From positions 1-53,177 of the forward strand of contig CALKJO010000012.1 of the NCBI GenBank assembly GCA_937995825.1: a DNA stretch of 53,177 bases. The letters run 5' to 3'. This DNA comes from an uncultured Anaerolineae bacterium. GTDB lineage: Bacteria > Chloroflexota > Anaerolineae > Aggregatilineales > Phototrophicaceae. Under the pieces are notes generated by a model that saw only the letters and a program-made list of their open reading frames with translations, did not search any database and had not been told where the DNA came from. Every line of letters begins with the position of its first letter. Within the stretch, counting starts at the first letter, position 1. A program made the position numbers and the translations under genes. Below, piece by piece: positions 1-12,990 of the stretch.

Positions 1-88
1 GCAGTTTATGGTCGCATCGTCCCTGCACGCGCAGGTCAGGCAGGTCGCTGAAGCACGCTTCCAGACTCAATGGCTCATGGCTGTTTAT
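1..88 (-). mobile_element. 5' end of an ISAs1-like transposase gene (partial, runs off window)
   Basis: Read on the minus strand, the first 88 bases encode 29 codons containing FSDLPDLRVQGRCDHKL. This resembles the N-terminal domain of ISAs1/H-repeat transposases, which begin with a short 'F.dipDpR....rHpL' segment. A good ribosome binding site (GAGGAG, 96-101) lies 7 bases before an ATA codon at 86-88, where the family's ATG would be expected. The only conventional start in frame is a TTG at 68-70, with no ribosome binding site. The rest of the element lies outside the window, so activity cannot be judged. The element's outer end may lie near 200, but no inverted repeat could be verified. 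Family assignment rests on a short stretch. Confidence 0.5.
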
Positions 89-218
89 CGGGCATCTCCT
101 CGTTTTTGCCCAACTATCCTCTTTCTTCCATTTTGAAGCGATTACCCTGGGGAATGTAATAGTGCGCTACGGGCGCTTTTGCCCTTTACGATAGGGCTGT
201 CCGGTGTTATAAAAAGCA

Positions 219-390
219 TAAGTCTGCTGTGTTCGTGATGGCGACTATGTTTTGAGCCCAATTTTTGAGTGACGGGGGCTGACTATACGGCATCAAGGTG
301 ATAGGCTCAAGCCAAGACCCCACTGTCGGAAGAGTTCCCACCTGCGACAAGCAGGTTCAAAACAACGCACACACGGCATGGCGGATTTTT
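219..390 (+). ncRNA. Candidate structured RNA (6S-like architecture, unidentified)
   Basis: Two long-range helices nest. Bases 248-258 (TGTTTTGAGCC) pair with 354-364 (GGTTCAAAACA) over 11 bp with one G-U. Outside them 225-232 (TGCTGTGT) pairs with 371-378 (ACACGGCA) over 8 bp. Inside, GGGG near 275 can pair with CCCC near 318, and CCTGC/GCAGG (341-355) forms a small hairpin that competes with the closing helix. A possible -10 (TTATAA, 207-212) precedes the element and a T-run (386-390) follows it. A long rod with an internal bubble and a 3'-side hairpin resembles 6S RNA, but no diagnostic sequence was recognised. It could instead be a leader of the lipoate ligase gene. Confidence 0.42.
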
Positions 391-399
391 GATTCCAAG

Positions 400-1188
400 A
401 TGATGACCCTGCGTGTTTTGCGCGATCCTTCGCAGTCTGGCGCGCACAATATGGCGGTTGATGAAGCGATCTTTGAGGCAGTGCGCGCTGGCGCGCAGCC
501 GGCGACTCTGCGTCTCTACGCCTGGACTCCTGCCTGCCTGTCGATTGGCTACGGGCAGCGCATTCGGGAGGTGGATCAGGCAGCATTGACAGCGCGTGGA
601 TGGGATGTTGTGCGCCGGATGACAGGCGGCAAAGCGGTGCTGCACGCGGATGAACTGACGTACAGCCTAGCGCTGCCTGCCGGACATAGGCTGGCGGAAG
701 GCGGAGTCGTCGAAAGCTATCGTCGCATCAGTGCAGCGCTGCTGGCGGGGTTGACCCGGCTTGGAATTCAAGCGCAAGCCGAGGGCGGCGTTCAGGGTCA
801 AGAGACGAGTCCGGTCTGTTTTGACGCGACTTCGCAGTATGAGATCGCTGTTGGCGGGCGAAAGCTGATCGGCAGCGCGCAGCGGCGTCGGGATGGCGCG
901 GTCTGCCAGCATGGTTCGCTGCCACTGTACGGCGATCTAGGTCGAATCCGCATGGTGATAGCAGGGGCGCAGGAGACGCCGTTCATCCAGCGTGGGATAA
1001 CGCTGATGGAAGCGGCGGGTGGACGCATGGTAACGTGGGAGTCTGCAGCTGAGGCGGTAATCGCGGGCTTTCAGAGGGCATATGAGTTAGAATTGCGGTT
1101 CGAGGCGTTGTCTGAGGCAGAAATCTGCGAGAGCCACCGTCTGCGTAGTGAGAAATATGGTCAGTTGGCTTGGACGAACCGACGATGA
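400..1188 (+). CDS. Lipoate-protein ligase A family (BPL/LplA/LipB fold)
   Basis: This protein of about 262 residues belongs to the biotin/lipoate ligase fold, which attaches lipoate or octanoate to E2 and GcvH domains in the cytoplasm. Visible hallmarks are GAHNMAVDEA near the N-terminus, the substrate-pocket motif RRMTGGKAV (about 72-80) and GGRKLIGSAQRR, whose lysine (about 155) is the conserved catalytic lysine. The start was set at the ATG pair 400/403 because similarity begins with TLRVLRD. A GTG at 298 would add 34 unrelated residues and lie inside the putative RNA. The stop overlaps the next gene's ATG (ATGA, 1185-1188), so the two are probably co-translated. Ligase and octanoyltransferase members cannot be separated by eye. 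Confidence 0.85.
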   Translation: MMTLRVLRDPSQSGAHNMAVDEAIFEAVRAGAQPATLRLYAWTPACLSIGYGQRIREVDQAALTARGWDVVRRMTGGKAVLHADELTYSLALPAGHRLAEGGVVESYRRISAALLAGLTRLGIQAQAEGGVQGQETSPVCFDATSQYEIAVGGRKLIGSAQRRRDGAVCQHGSLPLYGDLGRIRMVIAGAQETPFIQRGITLMEAAGGRMVTWESAAEAVIAGFQRAYELELRFEALSEAEICESHRLRSEKYGQLAWTNRR

Positions 1189-2128
1189 ATAACCCGCGTC
1201 AACTTCCACTGTTCGCGCTGCGCCCGCGGGCGCTGGCGGATGTCAGCATTCAGACGCCGCTGGAATATGCGATTCCGTTCTTCCAGCAGCATTTGTTCAG
1301 AGAAGGCAAGACTGAACACACTGTGAATTCGTTCACCTCCGATCTGGGCGTGTTGCTGGAATTCGGGGTAGGGGGTCTGCCGCTGGGACAGATCGATACC
1401 GAACGGCTGACCCAGTTTCTCGACTGGATGGAACATCGGCGCGGCGTGCCGTGCAGTCGCAAGACTTATGCACGCCGCGTGACGACGCTCAAAGTGTTTT
1501 TCAAATGGCTGAAAGATCAGCAGATCATCCCCTATGATCCGGCAGCGCTGCTGATTCAGCGGTCGGGTCCGGCGCCGCTGGCGGAAATTCTGACCGAAGC
1601 CCAAATCGAAGCCGCGCTGTCGGCGGCAATGCTGGAGCGGGTGAAGGAAAAGCCGGATGCGCGCCCTGAGTTCTTATTTCGGCTGATCCTGATGACTGGG
1701 ATCAAGAAAAGCGAGGCGATGGCGCTTCAAATCAGCCATTTTGAGCGCACGACTCGCCCGCCGATGTTGACGATCAAGCCGCAGAGCGCCAAACACGTTT
1801 ATAAAGCGCGGCGGATCGCGCTGGAAGCGCCGATCCTCCCGCTTTTGGATGAGTATCGGGCGCAGTATCCGAGCGACAGCGCGATCTTCACATGTACGCC
1901 GCGTAATCTCGAATACATTTTGGAGCGCATCGGCGATTCTGCGCAGATCGGCGTCAAAATCTCATTTGAGATGCTGCGCTGGACGTGCGCAGTGCGGGAC
2001 TATCGCTCTGGGATGACGCCGGATGCTATTCGTGACAAGCTCGGACTGAGCGATATGAGCTGGCGCGAGACCTTCGACAAAGTCAAGCGCTTGGCGGTCG
2101 ATCCGGATGAGGGGGATGAAGAGCAGAG

Positions 2129-2135
<7 letters not shown>
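1185..2135 (+). CDS. Tyrosine recombinase-like protein lacking the catalytic residues
   Basis: The 316-residue protein has the layout of XerC/D-type integrases: an N-terminal SAM-like core-binding domain (about 25-120) and a C-terminal catalytic-fold domain (about 135-300). The catalytic set is largely lost. TGLRxSE reads TGIKKSEA (Arg to K174), HxLRHT reads EMLRWT (His to E262, R265 kept), LGH reads LGL (His to L288), and the nucleophile nine residues later is F297 instead of Tyr. The reading frame is intact and 951 bases long, so this is not an obvious pseudogene. The start is the ATG in the ATGA overlap with the lipoate ligase gene. Its 3' end overlaps convergent rlmI by 7 bases. Its role is unknown; DNA binding without cleavage is an inference. 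Confidence 0.75.
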
Positions 2136-6034
<3,899 letters not shown>

Positions 6035-6038
<4 letters not shown>

Positions 6039-7774
6039 TTCCCTCGCTGTGCGGTCCATTCGATAAAGCGCTCGACCGACCAGGTGTTGATGACATCATC
6101 GGGCTGCACCCAGCCGCGCCGCGCGGTCATGATGCCATAGCGCAGTTTGTCCATATCCTCGATGCTGTGGGCATCGCTGTCGATGCAAAGCTGAATGCCC
6201 AGTTCGACAGCGCGCCTGGCATACTGGGCTTCGAGATCGAGCCGTTCGGGGTTAGCGTTGATCTCCAGTGCCGTTCCATGGGCGCGGGCGGCGTCGAAAA
6301 CCGCATCCATGTCGAGATCGGCGGGGTCGCGCTGGTTGATGAGCTGACCGCGCGGATGCCCGATCAGGTCAACGTGCGGATTTTGAATCGCATTCAGGGC
6401 GCGGCGCGTGACCTGATCGCGGGGCTGGCGCAGCCCGACATGCAGCGATGCGATCACAAAGTCGAGCGATGTGAGAAGCTCGTCCGGGTAATCGAGTTCG
6501 CCATCGGCGCGAATGTCGCATTCAACACCGTGAAAAACGCGCAGCCCGCGCGGGGCAAATTCGGCATCGACGGCGCGCACAGCATCGCGCTGAGCGATCA
6601 GCCGCTCGATGGATAAGCCGTTGGCGACAACCGAACTCTGCGAGTGATCGGTGATCACGATATAGGTTCGTCCGCGCGCTAAAGCCGCCTCCGCCATGCC
6701 GCGAATGTCCACTTTGCCATCGCTCCAAGTAGTGTGCATGTGCAGATCGGCGCGCATGTCTTCAAGCGTGATCAGGTGGGGCAGTCTACCGGACTGGGCG
6801 GCTTCGATCTCGCCCCAGTTCTCGCGCAGTTCGGGCGGAATCCAGGGCAAGCCGAGATGCTCATAGACGGCTTCCTCAGTCGCGCAGAGGATTTCCGGCG
6901 ATCCATCGGTGGGAGTGAGCGCGTGTTCATTAAGGCTGTAACCGCGCTGCAGGGCGATCTCGCGGATGCGGACATTGTGCGCCTGGCTGCCGGTAAAATA
7001 CTGTAATGCCGTGCCATAGCGGGCGGGTGGGAGGACGCGCAGATCGACTTGCAAGCCGTTTTGCAGCTCGACCGAGCTTTTCGTCTCGCCATGACCGAGG
7101 ATGCGGGCGACTGTGTCCATCGATACAAACGCATCCATGATCGGCACGCTGGTGTCGCTGGCGATCAGCAGATCGATATCGCCAATCGTCGGACGGGCGC
7201 GGCGCAGGCTGCCCGCGTACACGCCGTGCAGCGCCTCCGGCAGCGCGAGCAGCCGTTCAAGGATCAATTCAGCGGCGGGCAGCGCGACTCCGAGCGGGAA
7301 ACGCACATTGGCAGCGTGGCGTTTGAGCGACTCGATGCCTTCAAGGATTTTCGCCTCGCTTTTCGCGCCCATGCCGGGCATGTCGCGGAGTTTGCCGGCG
7401 CGAGCGGCGGCTTCGAGGTCGGCAATCGTGGTAATACCGGCTGCCCAGAACTGCTTTGCCTTTTTGGGTCCAACCCCAGTGATGTGGAGAATATCGACAA
7501 CGCTAGGCGGGACTTCCGCCGCAAGTTGCTCGTAGAATTCCAGCCTGCCCGTTGTCAGCAGCTCTTCGATCTTCTCGGCGATGATCTTACCGACAGCGGG
7601 TATCTCTTCAAGCTTGCCCTCGGCGGCAATAGCGCGCAGATCGCGGGGCTGCTGGCGAATTGCCTCCGCTGCTGATCGATAAGCGAGAATTCGATGGATG
7701 ATCTCGCCTTTGATTTGCAGCATGTCCGCAACTCGGTCGAACAGGTCTGCGATTTCTCGGTTGGTCAGCGCCAC
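6035..7774 (-). CDS. polX: DNA polymerase/3'-5' exonuclease PolX with PHP domain
   Basis: The 579-residue protein has the bacterial PolX layout: helix-hairpin-helix motifs (ILHITGVGPKKAKQ, LRDMPGMGAKSEAKIL), a family X nucleotidyltransferase core with GSLRR and the metal-binding DIDLLI, and a C-terminal PHP phosphoesterase domain (ADLHMHTTWSDGK, ITDHSQS, IGHPRG, DSDAH). The family fills short gaps in base-excision repair and has 3'-5' exonuclease and AP-endonuclease activities. The start is a GTG at 7774, preceded by AAGGA at an 8-base spacing; this matches the family N-terminus ALTNREIADLF, whereas an upstream ATG would add 46 unrelated residues. It is the first gene of a four-gene minus-strand operon. 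Confidence 0.93.
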
Positions 7775-7859
7775 AATGTCGATCCTTCGCGCTTGTTGAT
7801 AATAAATGATTGGAAGGTTGTTCTGATCCGGGTAGAACGCATGTGTTATGTTCGGCCTG

Positions 7860-7887
7860 ATTATACCGCAAGGCTGGGCAGAGGCAA
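7860..7887 (-). promoter_or_regulatory. Predicted promoter of polX operon
   Basis: On the minus strand TTGCCT (7882-7887) and a perfect TATAAT (7860-7865) are separated by 16 bases. Transcription would start near 7853, leaving about 80 bases of leader before the polX GTG. Its -35 lies back-to-back with that of the divergent trp promoter. Confidence 0.6.
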
Positions 7888-7905
7888 AGCGCGGTGGCGA
7901 AGTCC

Positions 7906-7934
7906 TTGACAAGCGGGTGGAGTGCGGTTACGCT
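7906..7934 (+). promoter_or_regulatory. Predicted promoter of trp operon
   Basis: A perfect -35 TTGACA (7906-7911) is followed after 17 bases by TACGCT (7929-7934), a three-of-six match to the -10. The T-box leader begins about 25 bases later, which fits a start near 7941. The poor -10 makes the exact start uncertain. Confidence 0.5.
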
Positions 7935-7960
7935 ATGAGCGAACAACTCAATATGCAACA

Positions 7961-8258
7961 GCGTTGATCCGAACGAGTAGCCATCGAAGCGGTGTCACAG
8001 AGAGCCGCCGGAAGCTGAGAAGGCAGCACAAGCGCAGATGGGGAATGGATCGGGGAGCTGCGGGCGCGAAATGAACCGACTGATTCAGAGTAGCTTCCGC
8101 CGGGAATGCGGCGCACCCGTTATCAATGCGCAGGGTATCGCAGTCATTTAGACTCGCCGTACCTGAAAAAGCGGCTGAAACTGCCCTGGACGTGGTTTTG
8201 GCAAGCAAGGTGGCACCACGGGAAGCCCTCTCTCGCCCTTGACGCGGAGAGGGCTTTT
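7961..8258 (+). promoter_or_regulatory. Tryptophan T-box leader with terminator
   Basis: The leader has T-box hallmarks in order. These are the stem I base with an AGTA bulge (7976-7979), a distal stem region (AGAGAGCCGCCGGAAGC, from 7999), and a specifier loop GAA-TGG-A with Trp codon TGG at 8046-8048. The T-box AAGGTGGCACCACGGG follows at 8207-8222. Its bulge TGGC (8211-8214) is complementary to a 3' end GCCA, as expected for tRNA-Trp, which usually carries discriminator G. CGTGGT (8191-8196) pairs with ACCACG (8215-8220) to form the antiterminator. The competing terminator follows. Uncharged tRNA-Trp should stabilise the antiterminator and switch on trpE and downstream genes. Confidence 0.92.
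8224..8258 (+). terminator. T-box-controlled intrinsic terminator of trp operon
   Basis: AGCCCTCTC (8224-8232) pairs perfectly with GAGAGGGCT (8247-8255), followed by TTTTGT. The 5' arm directly abuts the T-box motif, as required for mutually exclusive antiterminator and terminator. Confidence 0.9.
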
Positions 8259-8281
8259 GTATTCTGGGAGATAGAAGCATT

Positions 8282-9820
8282 ATGGTCGCATTACCGATGC
8301 TTGTGGCGGCTAAATCGGCAGTTCAGCCGGATCGGGAGATGGTGCGCGCTCATTTTAAACAGGGTGACTTGGTGCCAGTACATCAGACGCTGCTAGCTGA
8401 CTTAGAAACGCCGGTTTCAGTGTACATGAAGCTGGCGCGGATGGGGCAGGAGTCCTTTTTGCTGGAAAGCGTCGAGGGTGGAGAGCATGTCGGGCGGTAT
8501 TCCTTCTTGGGGGTAAATCCGAAGGGGATCATCACCGTCAAGGACGGCGCGGTCATGCTGAAGCGCGGCGGGGTGACGACGACGCGTCCGTTAGAGGTGG
8601 GTGAAGACCCGCTGGGCGCAGTCGAGCGGGAATTTGGGCGCGTGCGTCCGGTCAAGATCGAGGGTCTGCCGCGCTTTGTTGGGGGCGCGGTTGGCTGTGT
8701 GGCGTATGACATTGTGCGTTACTTTGAGTGCCTGCCGGAGACGGCGCGGCGCGATCTGGATGTGCCGGACGCGGCGTTCATGCTGGTGGACACGCTGGTG
8801 ATCTTTGACCACGCCAAGCATCAACTGATCGTGCTGGCGAATGCGTATCATAAGGGTGATCCCGATCTGGCGTATGACGATGCGCTGTATCGGATCGACG
8901 CGGTGGTAACGGCACTGAGGCAGTCGGGCGCGCCGTTTGACCCTTTTGCGCGCAGTCCGCGCAGCCATCGGACAGGCGATGGTGAACTGCACGCCAATGT
9001 CAGCCGGGAGGAATTTGAGGCGAATGTGCTGAAGGCGAAAGAGTATATCGCGGCGGGCGATGCGTTTCAGTTGGTGCTGTCGCAGCGATTCAGTCGGCGG
9101 ACAAGCGCGTCCCCGCTGGCGATCTACCGCGCGCTGCGCGCGACGAATCCATCGCCATATATGTTTTTTCTGCGCTTCAGCGAGGATTTCACGCTGATCG
9201 GGGCATCGCCTGAGATGATGGTGCGGCTGGAGGATGGGATCGCGACAACGCGCCCGATTGCGGGATCGCGTCCGCGCGGACGGGATGCAGCGGAGGATGC
9301 AGCATTGGCGGCTGAACTGCTGGCTGATCCGAAGGAGCGCGCTGAGCATGTGATGCTGGTCGATCTGGGGCGCAGCGATCTTGGGCGCGTGTCGGAGTAT
9401 GGGACGGTGCAAGTCACGGAGATGATGAAAATCGAGCGATACTCGCACATCATGCACATCGTGAGCAACGTTCAGGGTAAACTGCGTTCGGGCATGAATG
9501 CCTTCGACCTGCTGCGGGCGACTCTGCCAGCGGGGACTCTGTCCGGCGCGCCGAAAGTGCGAGCGATGGAGATCATCGAGGAGCTGGAAGGGACGCGGCG
9601 CGGCGTCTATGGCGGCGCAGTCGGGTATTTCAGCTTCGACGGATCGATGGACACCTGTATCACTATCCGGGCGGCGCTGATGCAGGGGGACATGATCTAT
9701 CTTCAGGCAGGGGCAGGATTGGTTGCGGACAGCGTGCCAGAACGCGAATATGAGGAGATAATTAATAAGGCGCGCGCGCTGGCGGTCGCGGTGCGGCGTG
9801 CAGAAGAAGGATTACTATGA
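8282..9820 (+). CDS. trpE: Anthranilate synthase component I
   Basis: The 512-residue protein makes anthranilate from chorismate, using ammonia delivered by TrpG. The N-terminal domain carries LLESVEGG (about 60-67), the feedback tryptophan site of TrpE proteins. The C-terminal chorismate-binding domain has PIAGSRPRG, DLGRSDLGRV, LRATLPAGTLSGAPK and GAGLVADSVPE. This separates it from aminodeoxychorismate synthase, although the two are close relatives. The ATG at 8282 follows GGGAG at an 11-base spacing, about 24 bases after the T-box terminator. It is the first structural gene of the trp operon. Confidence 0.95.
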   Translation: MVALPMLVAAKSAVQPDREMVRAHFKQGDLVPVHQTLLADLETPVSVYMKLARMGQESFLLESVEGGEHVGRYSFLGVNPKGIITVKDGAVMLKRGGVTTTRPLEVGEDPLGAVEREFGRVRPVKIEGLPRFVGGAVGCVAYDIVRYFECLPETARRDLDVPDAAFMLVDTLVIFDHAKHQLIVLANAYHKGDPDLAYDDALYRIDAVVTALRQSGAPFDPFARSPRSHRTGDGELHANVSREEFEANVLKAKEYIAAGDAFQLVLSQRFSRRTSASPLAIYRALRATNPSPYMFFLRFSEDFTLIGASPEMMVRLEDGIATTRPIAGSRPRGRDAAEDAALAAELLADPKERAEHVMLVDLGRSDLGRVSEYGTVQVTEMMKIERYSHIMHIVSNVQGKLRSGMNAFDLLRATLPAGTLSGAPKVRAMEIIEELEGTRRGVYGGAVGYFSFDGSMDTCITIRAALMQGDMIYLQAGAGLVADSVPEREYEEIINKARALAVAVRRAEEGLL

Positions 9821-9836
9821 TGAAAGGGTTGTTGTG

Positions 9837-10493
9837 ATGCCAGTAAAACGTTTGGTGTTCATCCGACCAGGGGAAACTGCGTGGAATCGGTCGGGGCAGT
9901 GGCAGGGATGGGTGGCAGCGCCGCTCAGCGATCACGGGCGGGCGCAGGCGGAAGCACTGGCGCGCTTCGTGCGCCATATTCAGATGGCGGCGCTGTATAC
10001 CAGCGATCTGAGGCGGGCTGTGGAGACGGCACAAATCTTGGCTGCGCATCTGGATCAGCCGCCGATTGCCGACGCGCGGCTGCGCGAGCGCAATATCGGG
10101 ATTTGGCAAGGCTTGACGTTCGATGAAGTGCGCGCCTGGTATCCAGAAGAGTACGCGGCGCTGCTGGCATCGGTAGACAGCTACCGCATTCCCAACGGCG
10201 AGTCGCGGGATGATGTGCGCGAGCGGATGATGGCAGTGTATCGAGACATCGTGACGGCAGACCCAGGCGAGACGGTCGGCATTTTGACCCATACGACGGC
10301 ATCAAAGGTGCTGCTAGCGGCGCTCGTGCCGGGATATAACCCGATCGATGAAGAAATTGGCAACACATCGGTCACAACGATCATGCGCGACGATCCAGCT
10401 CAGGATGTGTGGCGGTTGGTCGCGGTCAATGACGTGAGCCATTTAGAAGGACTGGACAGCCGTTATTTCCCGGAGATGGAGCGGTTAGCATGA
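9837..10493 (+). CDS. Histidine-phosphatase-fold protein with catalytic His replaced by Pro
   Basis: The 218-residue protein follows the phosphoglycerate mutase/histidine phosphatase plan: N-terminal catalytic loop, [54 protein letters not shown] and a second His region [12 protein letters not shown]. The defining RHGE motif instead reads RPGE (codon CCA), so the phospho-accepting His is absent. The usual second HG is HT. The start at 9837 follows AAAGGG by 8 bases; an ATG at 9798 would overlap trpE. It lies 16 bases after trpE and overlaps trpG by ATGA. Catalysis by the normal mechanism is unlikely. A binding or regulatory role in tryptophan synthesis is inferred only from position. Confidence 0.8.
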   Translation: MPVKRLVFIRPGETAWNRSGQWQGWVAAPLSDHGRAQAEALARFVRHIQMAALYTSDLRRAVETAQILAAHLDQPPIADARLRERNIGIWQGLTFDEVRAWYPEEYAALLASVDSYRIPNGESRDDVRERMMAVYRDIVTADPGETVGILTHTTASKVLLAALVPGYNPIDEEIGNTSVTTIMRDDPAQDVWRLVAVNDVSHLEGLDSRYFPEMERLA

Positions 10494-11071
10494 TCCTTGT
10501 GATCGACAATTACGACAGCTTCACCTACAACTTGGTGCAGTACTTAGGAGAGCTGGGCGCGGAAATCTGTGTTGCGCGCAACGATCAGATCACGCCGACG
10601 CAGATCGCGTCGATGCAGCCGGATCAGATCGTGATCTCACCGGGTCCGGGCAGCCCCGATGACGGCGGGGTGTCGCTGGATGTGATCGCGCAGATGGGCG
10701 CGACAACGCCGATTCTGGGCGTGTGTTTAGGGCATCAGTGCATCGGGCAGCTCTATGGCGGCGTGGTGCGGCGCGCGCCGCGCCTGATGCATGGCAAGAC
10801 CAGCCTGATCTATCACGATGGGCGCGATCTGTTCGCTGGACTGCCGAGTCCGTTTGAGGCGACGCGCTATCACAGCCTGATCGTGGAGCGTGAGACGCTG
10901 CCCGCGTGTCTTGAAGTGACAGCGTGGACGGATGAAGGCGCAATCATGGGGCTGCGGCACAGGACGAATCCGGTCTATGGCGTTCAGTTCCATCCTGAGA
11001 GCATCCTGACCGCTGGCGGCAAGGCAATTTTGCAGAATTTCCTGTCGATGGATAAAAAGGTGAGCGCATGA
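10490..11071 (+). CDS. trpG: Anthranilate synthase component II (glutamine amidotransferase)
   Basis: The 193-residue class I glutamine amidotransferase hydrolyses glutamine and passes ammonia to TrpE. The triad is visible: nucleophile C79 in GVCLGHQ, H168 and E170 in QFHPES. The oxyanion loop PGPGSP follows the conserved [14 protein letters not shown] start. It begins within the ATGA shared with the phosphatase-like gene and ends overlapping trpD (11068-11071). A dual role in folate synthesis (PabA) is possible, as in organisms with a single amphibolic subunit, but operon context supports TrpG. Confidence 0.95.
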   Translation: MILVIDNYDSFTYNLVQYLGELGAEICVARNDQITPTQIASMQPDQIVISPGPGSPDDGGVSLDVIAQMGATTPILGVCLGHQCIGQLYGGVVRRAPRLMHGKTSLIYHDGRDLFAGLPSPFEATRYHSLIVERETLPACLEVTAWTDEGAIMGLRHRTNPVYGVQFHPESILTAGGKAILQNFLSMDKKVSA

Positions 11072-12120
11072 ACGGGGACATCAACATTCAGCGGGCGCTG
11101 GAAATTCTGGGTCGATTCGGACATCTGACTCAGGAGCAGGCGCAGATCGTCATGCAGCAGATCATGTCCGGTGGGGCGACGGACTCGCAGATCGGGGCGT
11201 ATCTGATGGCGCTGCGGATGAAGGGCGAGACGCACGATGAGATTACCGGCAGTGCGCGGGCGATGCGCGCCAATGCCCATCATGTGCCGGTATCTGCTCC
11301 GGATGACCTGATCGACACATGCGGGACGGGCGGCGATAAGTCAGGGACGTACAACATCAGCACGACGGTCGCGTTTATCGTCGCTGGGGCGGGTCTGCGG
11401 GTCGCAAAGCACGGAAATCGGGCGGCGTCGAGCAAATGCGGAAGCGCGGACGTGCTGGCGGCGCTGGGCGTCAACCTCGATCTGACGCCGGAGCAGGTGG
11501 GGCGCTGCATCGATGAGATTGGCATTGGGTTTCTGTTTGCTTCCAAGCTGCATCCGGCGATGAAATTCGCGATCAATGCGCGCAGAGAGATGGCGATCCG
11601 GACGATCTTCAACATTCTCGGTCCGCTGACCAATCCAGCAGGGGCGCGGCGGCAGTTGATGGGTGTTTTCGCCTGGGATATGACCGATCTGATGGCGAAA
11701 GTGCTGGGCGAATTGGGATCGGTTCACGCGCTGGTCGTCAGCGGCTACGGCGGGCTGGACGAACTGACGACTACCGGACCGAATCGAGTCAGTGAATACA
11801 AAGATGGCAAAGTGACAACCTATGAACTTGATCCGGAGGCGCTGGGATTCAAGGGGGCGCACATTTCGGAGCTGCTGGGCGGTGATCCGCCGGTGAACGC
11901 AGACATTCTGCGCGGGGTGCTGAGCGGGCGCATTTACGGCGCAAAGCGCGATGTCGCGCTGCTAAATGCGGCGGCGGCGCTGCTGGCGGGTGGACTTGTG
12001 CGTGATCTGGGTCAGGGTATCGAACTGGCAGCGCGCACTGTGGACAGCGGCGCGGCATTGGGTAAACTTGAAGCATTGATCGAATATACCCGCCAGCTTG
12101 CCGCGCAGCCGATCTCATGA
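11068..12120 (+). CDS. trpD: Anthranilate phosphoribosyltransferase
   Basis: The 350-residue enzyme transfers phosphoribose from PRPP to anthranilate, the second committed step to tryptophan. The PRPP-binding loop [15 protein letters not shown] starts at about residue 85. Also present are [21 protein letters not shown] and the lower-loop region [17 protein letters not shown]. Length and N-terminal helical domain fit the family. The start overlaps trpG by four bases; a 32-base gap separates it from trpC. Confidence 0.97.
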   Translation: MNGDINIQRALEILGRFGHLTQEQAQIVMQQIMSGGATDSQIGAYLMALRMKGETHDEITGSARAMRANAHHVPVSAPDDLIDTCGTGGDKSGTYNISTTVAFIVAGAGLRVAKHGNRAASSKCGSADVLAALGVNLDLTPEQVGRCIDEIGIGFLFASKLHPAMKFAINARREMAIRTIFNILGPLTNPAGARRQLMGVFAWDMTDLMAKVLGELGSVHALVVSGYGGLDELTTTGPNRVSEYKDGKVTTYELDPEALGFKGAHISELLGGDPPVNADILRGVLSGRIYGAKRDVALLNAAAALLAGGLVRDLGQGIELAARTVDSGAALGKLEALIEYTRQLAAQPIS

Positions 12121-12152
12121 TACTGCGCTGATGATCATTTGAAGAAGGTGAC

Positions 12153-12983
12153 ATGACGCAGTACGTCAAGACGGATACGATTCTCGACCGAATCCTGGAG
12201 AATAAAGCGGCGGAGATCGCGCGCCTGCGTGAGAAAATCCGCGATGAGCCGTGGCTGCACGCTGATCTGATCGATTCGGCGGGCAATGCGCCGCCGCCGC
12301 TGGATTTTGTCGGTGCGCTGCGGCGCGGTCAATATGTCGCGCTGATCGCGGAGATCAAGAAAGCGTCTCCGAGCAAAGGCGTTTTGATCGACGATTTTGA
12401 TCCGGAGGCGCTGGCGGCGCTTTACGCCGAAAACGGCGCAGCAGCGATCTCGGTGCTGACGGACGAGCGGTTTTTTCAAGGAAGCCTAGACCATTTTGAG
12501 ATGGTGCGTGAGACAGTCGATCTGCCGCTGCTGCGCAAGGACTTTATCATCGATCCGCTTCAGGTCTATCAGGCGCGTGCCGCAGGTGGGGACGCCGTGC
12601 TGCTGATCGTGATGGCGCTGACAGATGCGCAGTTGGTCAATTTACATGGGCTGATCACGGGGCTGGGCATGGCAGCGCTGGTCGAAGTGCATAACGAGAC
12701 AGAGCTGACGCGGGCATTGAATGCCGGCGCGACGCTGATCGGAGTGAACAACCGCGATCTGCGGACGTTTCATGAGGATTTAGACACGGCGGCGCGGGTT
12801 GCGAGTCGGCTGCCGTCGGGCGTGACGCTGGTTGCGGAGAGCGCGATTCGGACGCCCGAAGACGTGCGGCGCATGAGCGAATTGGGGGCGGACGCGGTGC
12901 TGGTTGGGGAAGGACTGGTAAAAGCGGGTAATATCGGCGCGCAGGTGCGCCAGTTCAGCCGTCAGGCGCGGGCTAAGCGGTGA
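12153..12983 (+). CDS. trpC: Indole-3-glycerol phosphate synthase
   Basis: The 276-residue TIM-barrel enzyme closes the indole ring by decarboxylating the rearranged CdRP. The catalytic segment EIKKASPSKG (about 67-76) contains the acid/base lysine and glutamate. LLRKDFIIDPLQVYQARAAGGDAVLLI, shown here by its ends LLRKDF and ADAVLL-type strands, is typical, as are IGVNNRDLRTF and VAESAI. GAAGGTG just before the ATG at 12153 is a ribosome binding site. It is not fused to trpF, which follows after 7 bases. Confidence 0.96.
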   Translation: MTQYVKTDTILDRILENKAAEIARLREKIRDEPWLHADLIDSAGNAPPPLDFVGALRRGQYVALIAEIKKASPSKGVLIDDFDPEALAALYAENGAAAISVLTDERFFQGSLDHFEMVRETVDLPLLRKDFIIDPLQVYQARAAGGDAVLLIVMALTDAQLVNLHGLITGLGMAALVEVHNETELTRALNAGATLIGVNNRDLRTFHEDLDTAARVASRLPSGVTLVAESAIRTPEDVRRMSELGADAVLVGEGLVKAGNIGAQVRQFSRQARAKR

Positions 12984-12990
12984 CCGAACG

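Noticed and set aside
298..399. A GTG-initiated upstream extension of the lipoate ligase gene
   Set aside because: The 34 extra residues have no family similarity and would lie in the putative RNA. Family similarity starts right after the ATG pair at 400/403.
9798..9836. An earlier ATG for the phosphatase-like gene
   Set aside because: It overlaps trpE, and the ATG at 9837 has a properly spaced ribosome binding site and matches the family N-terminus.
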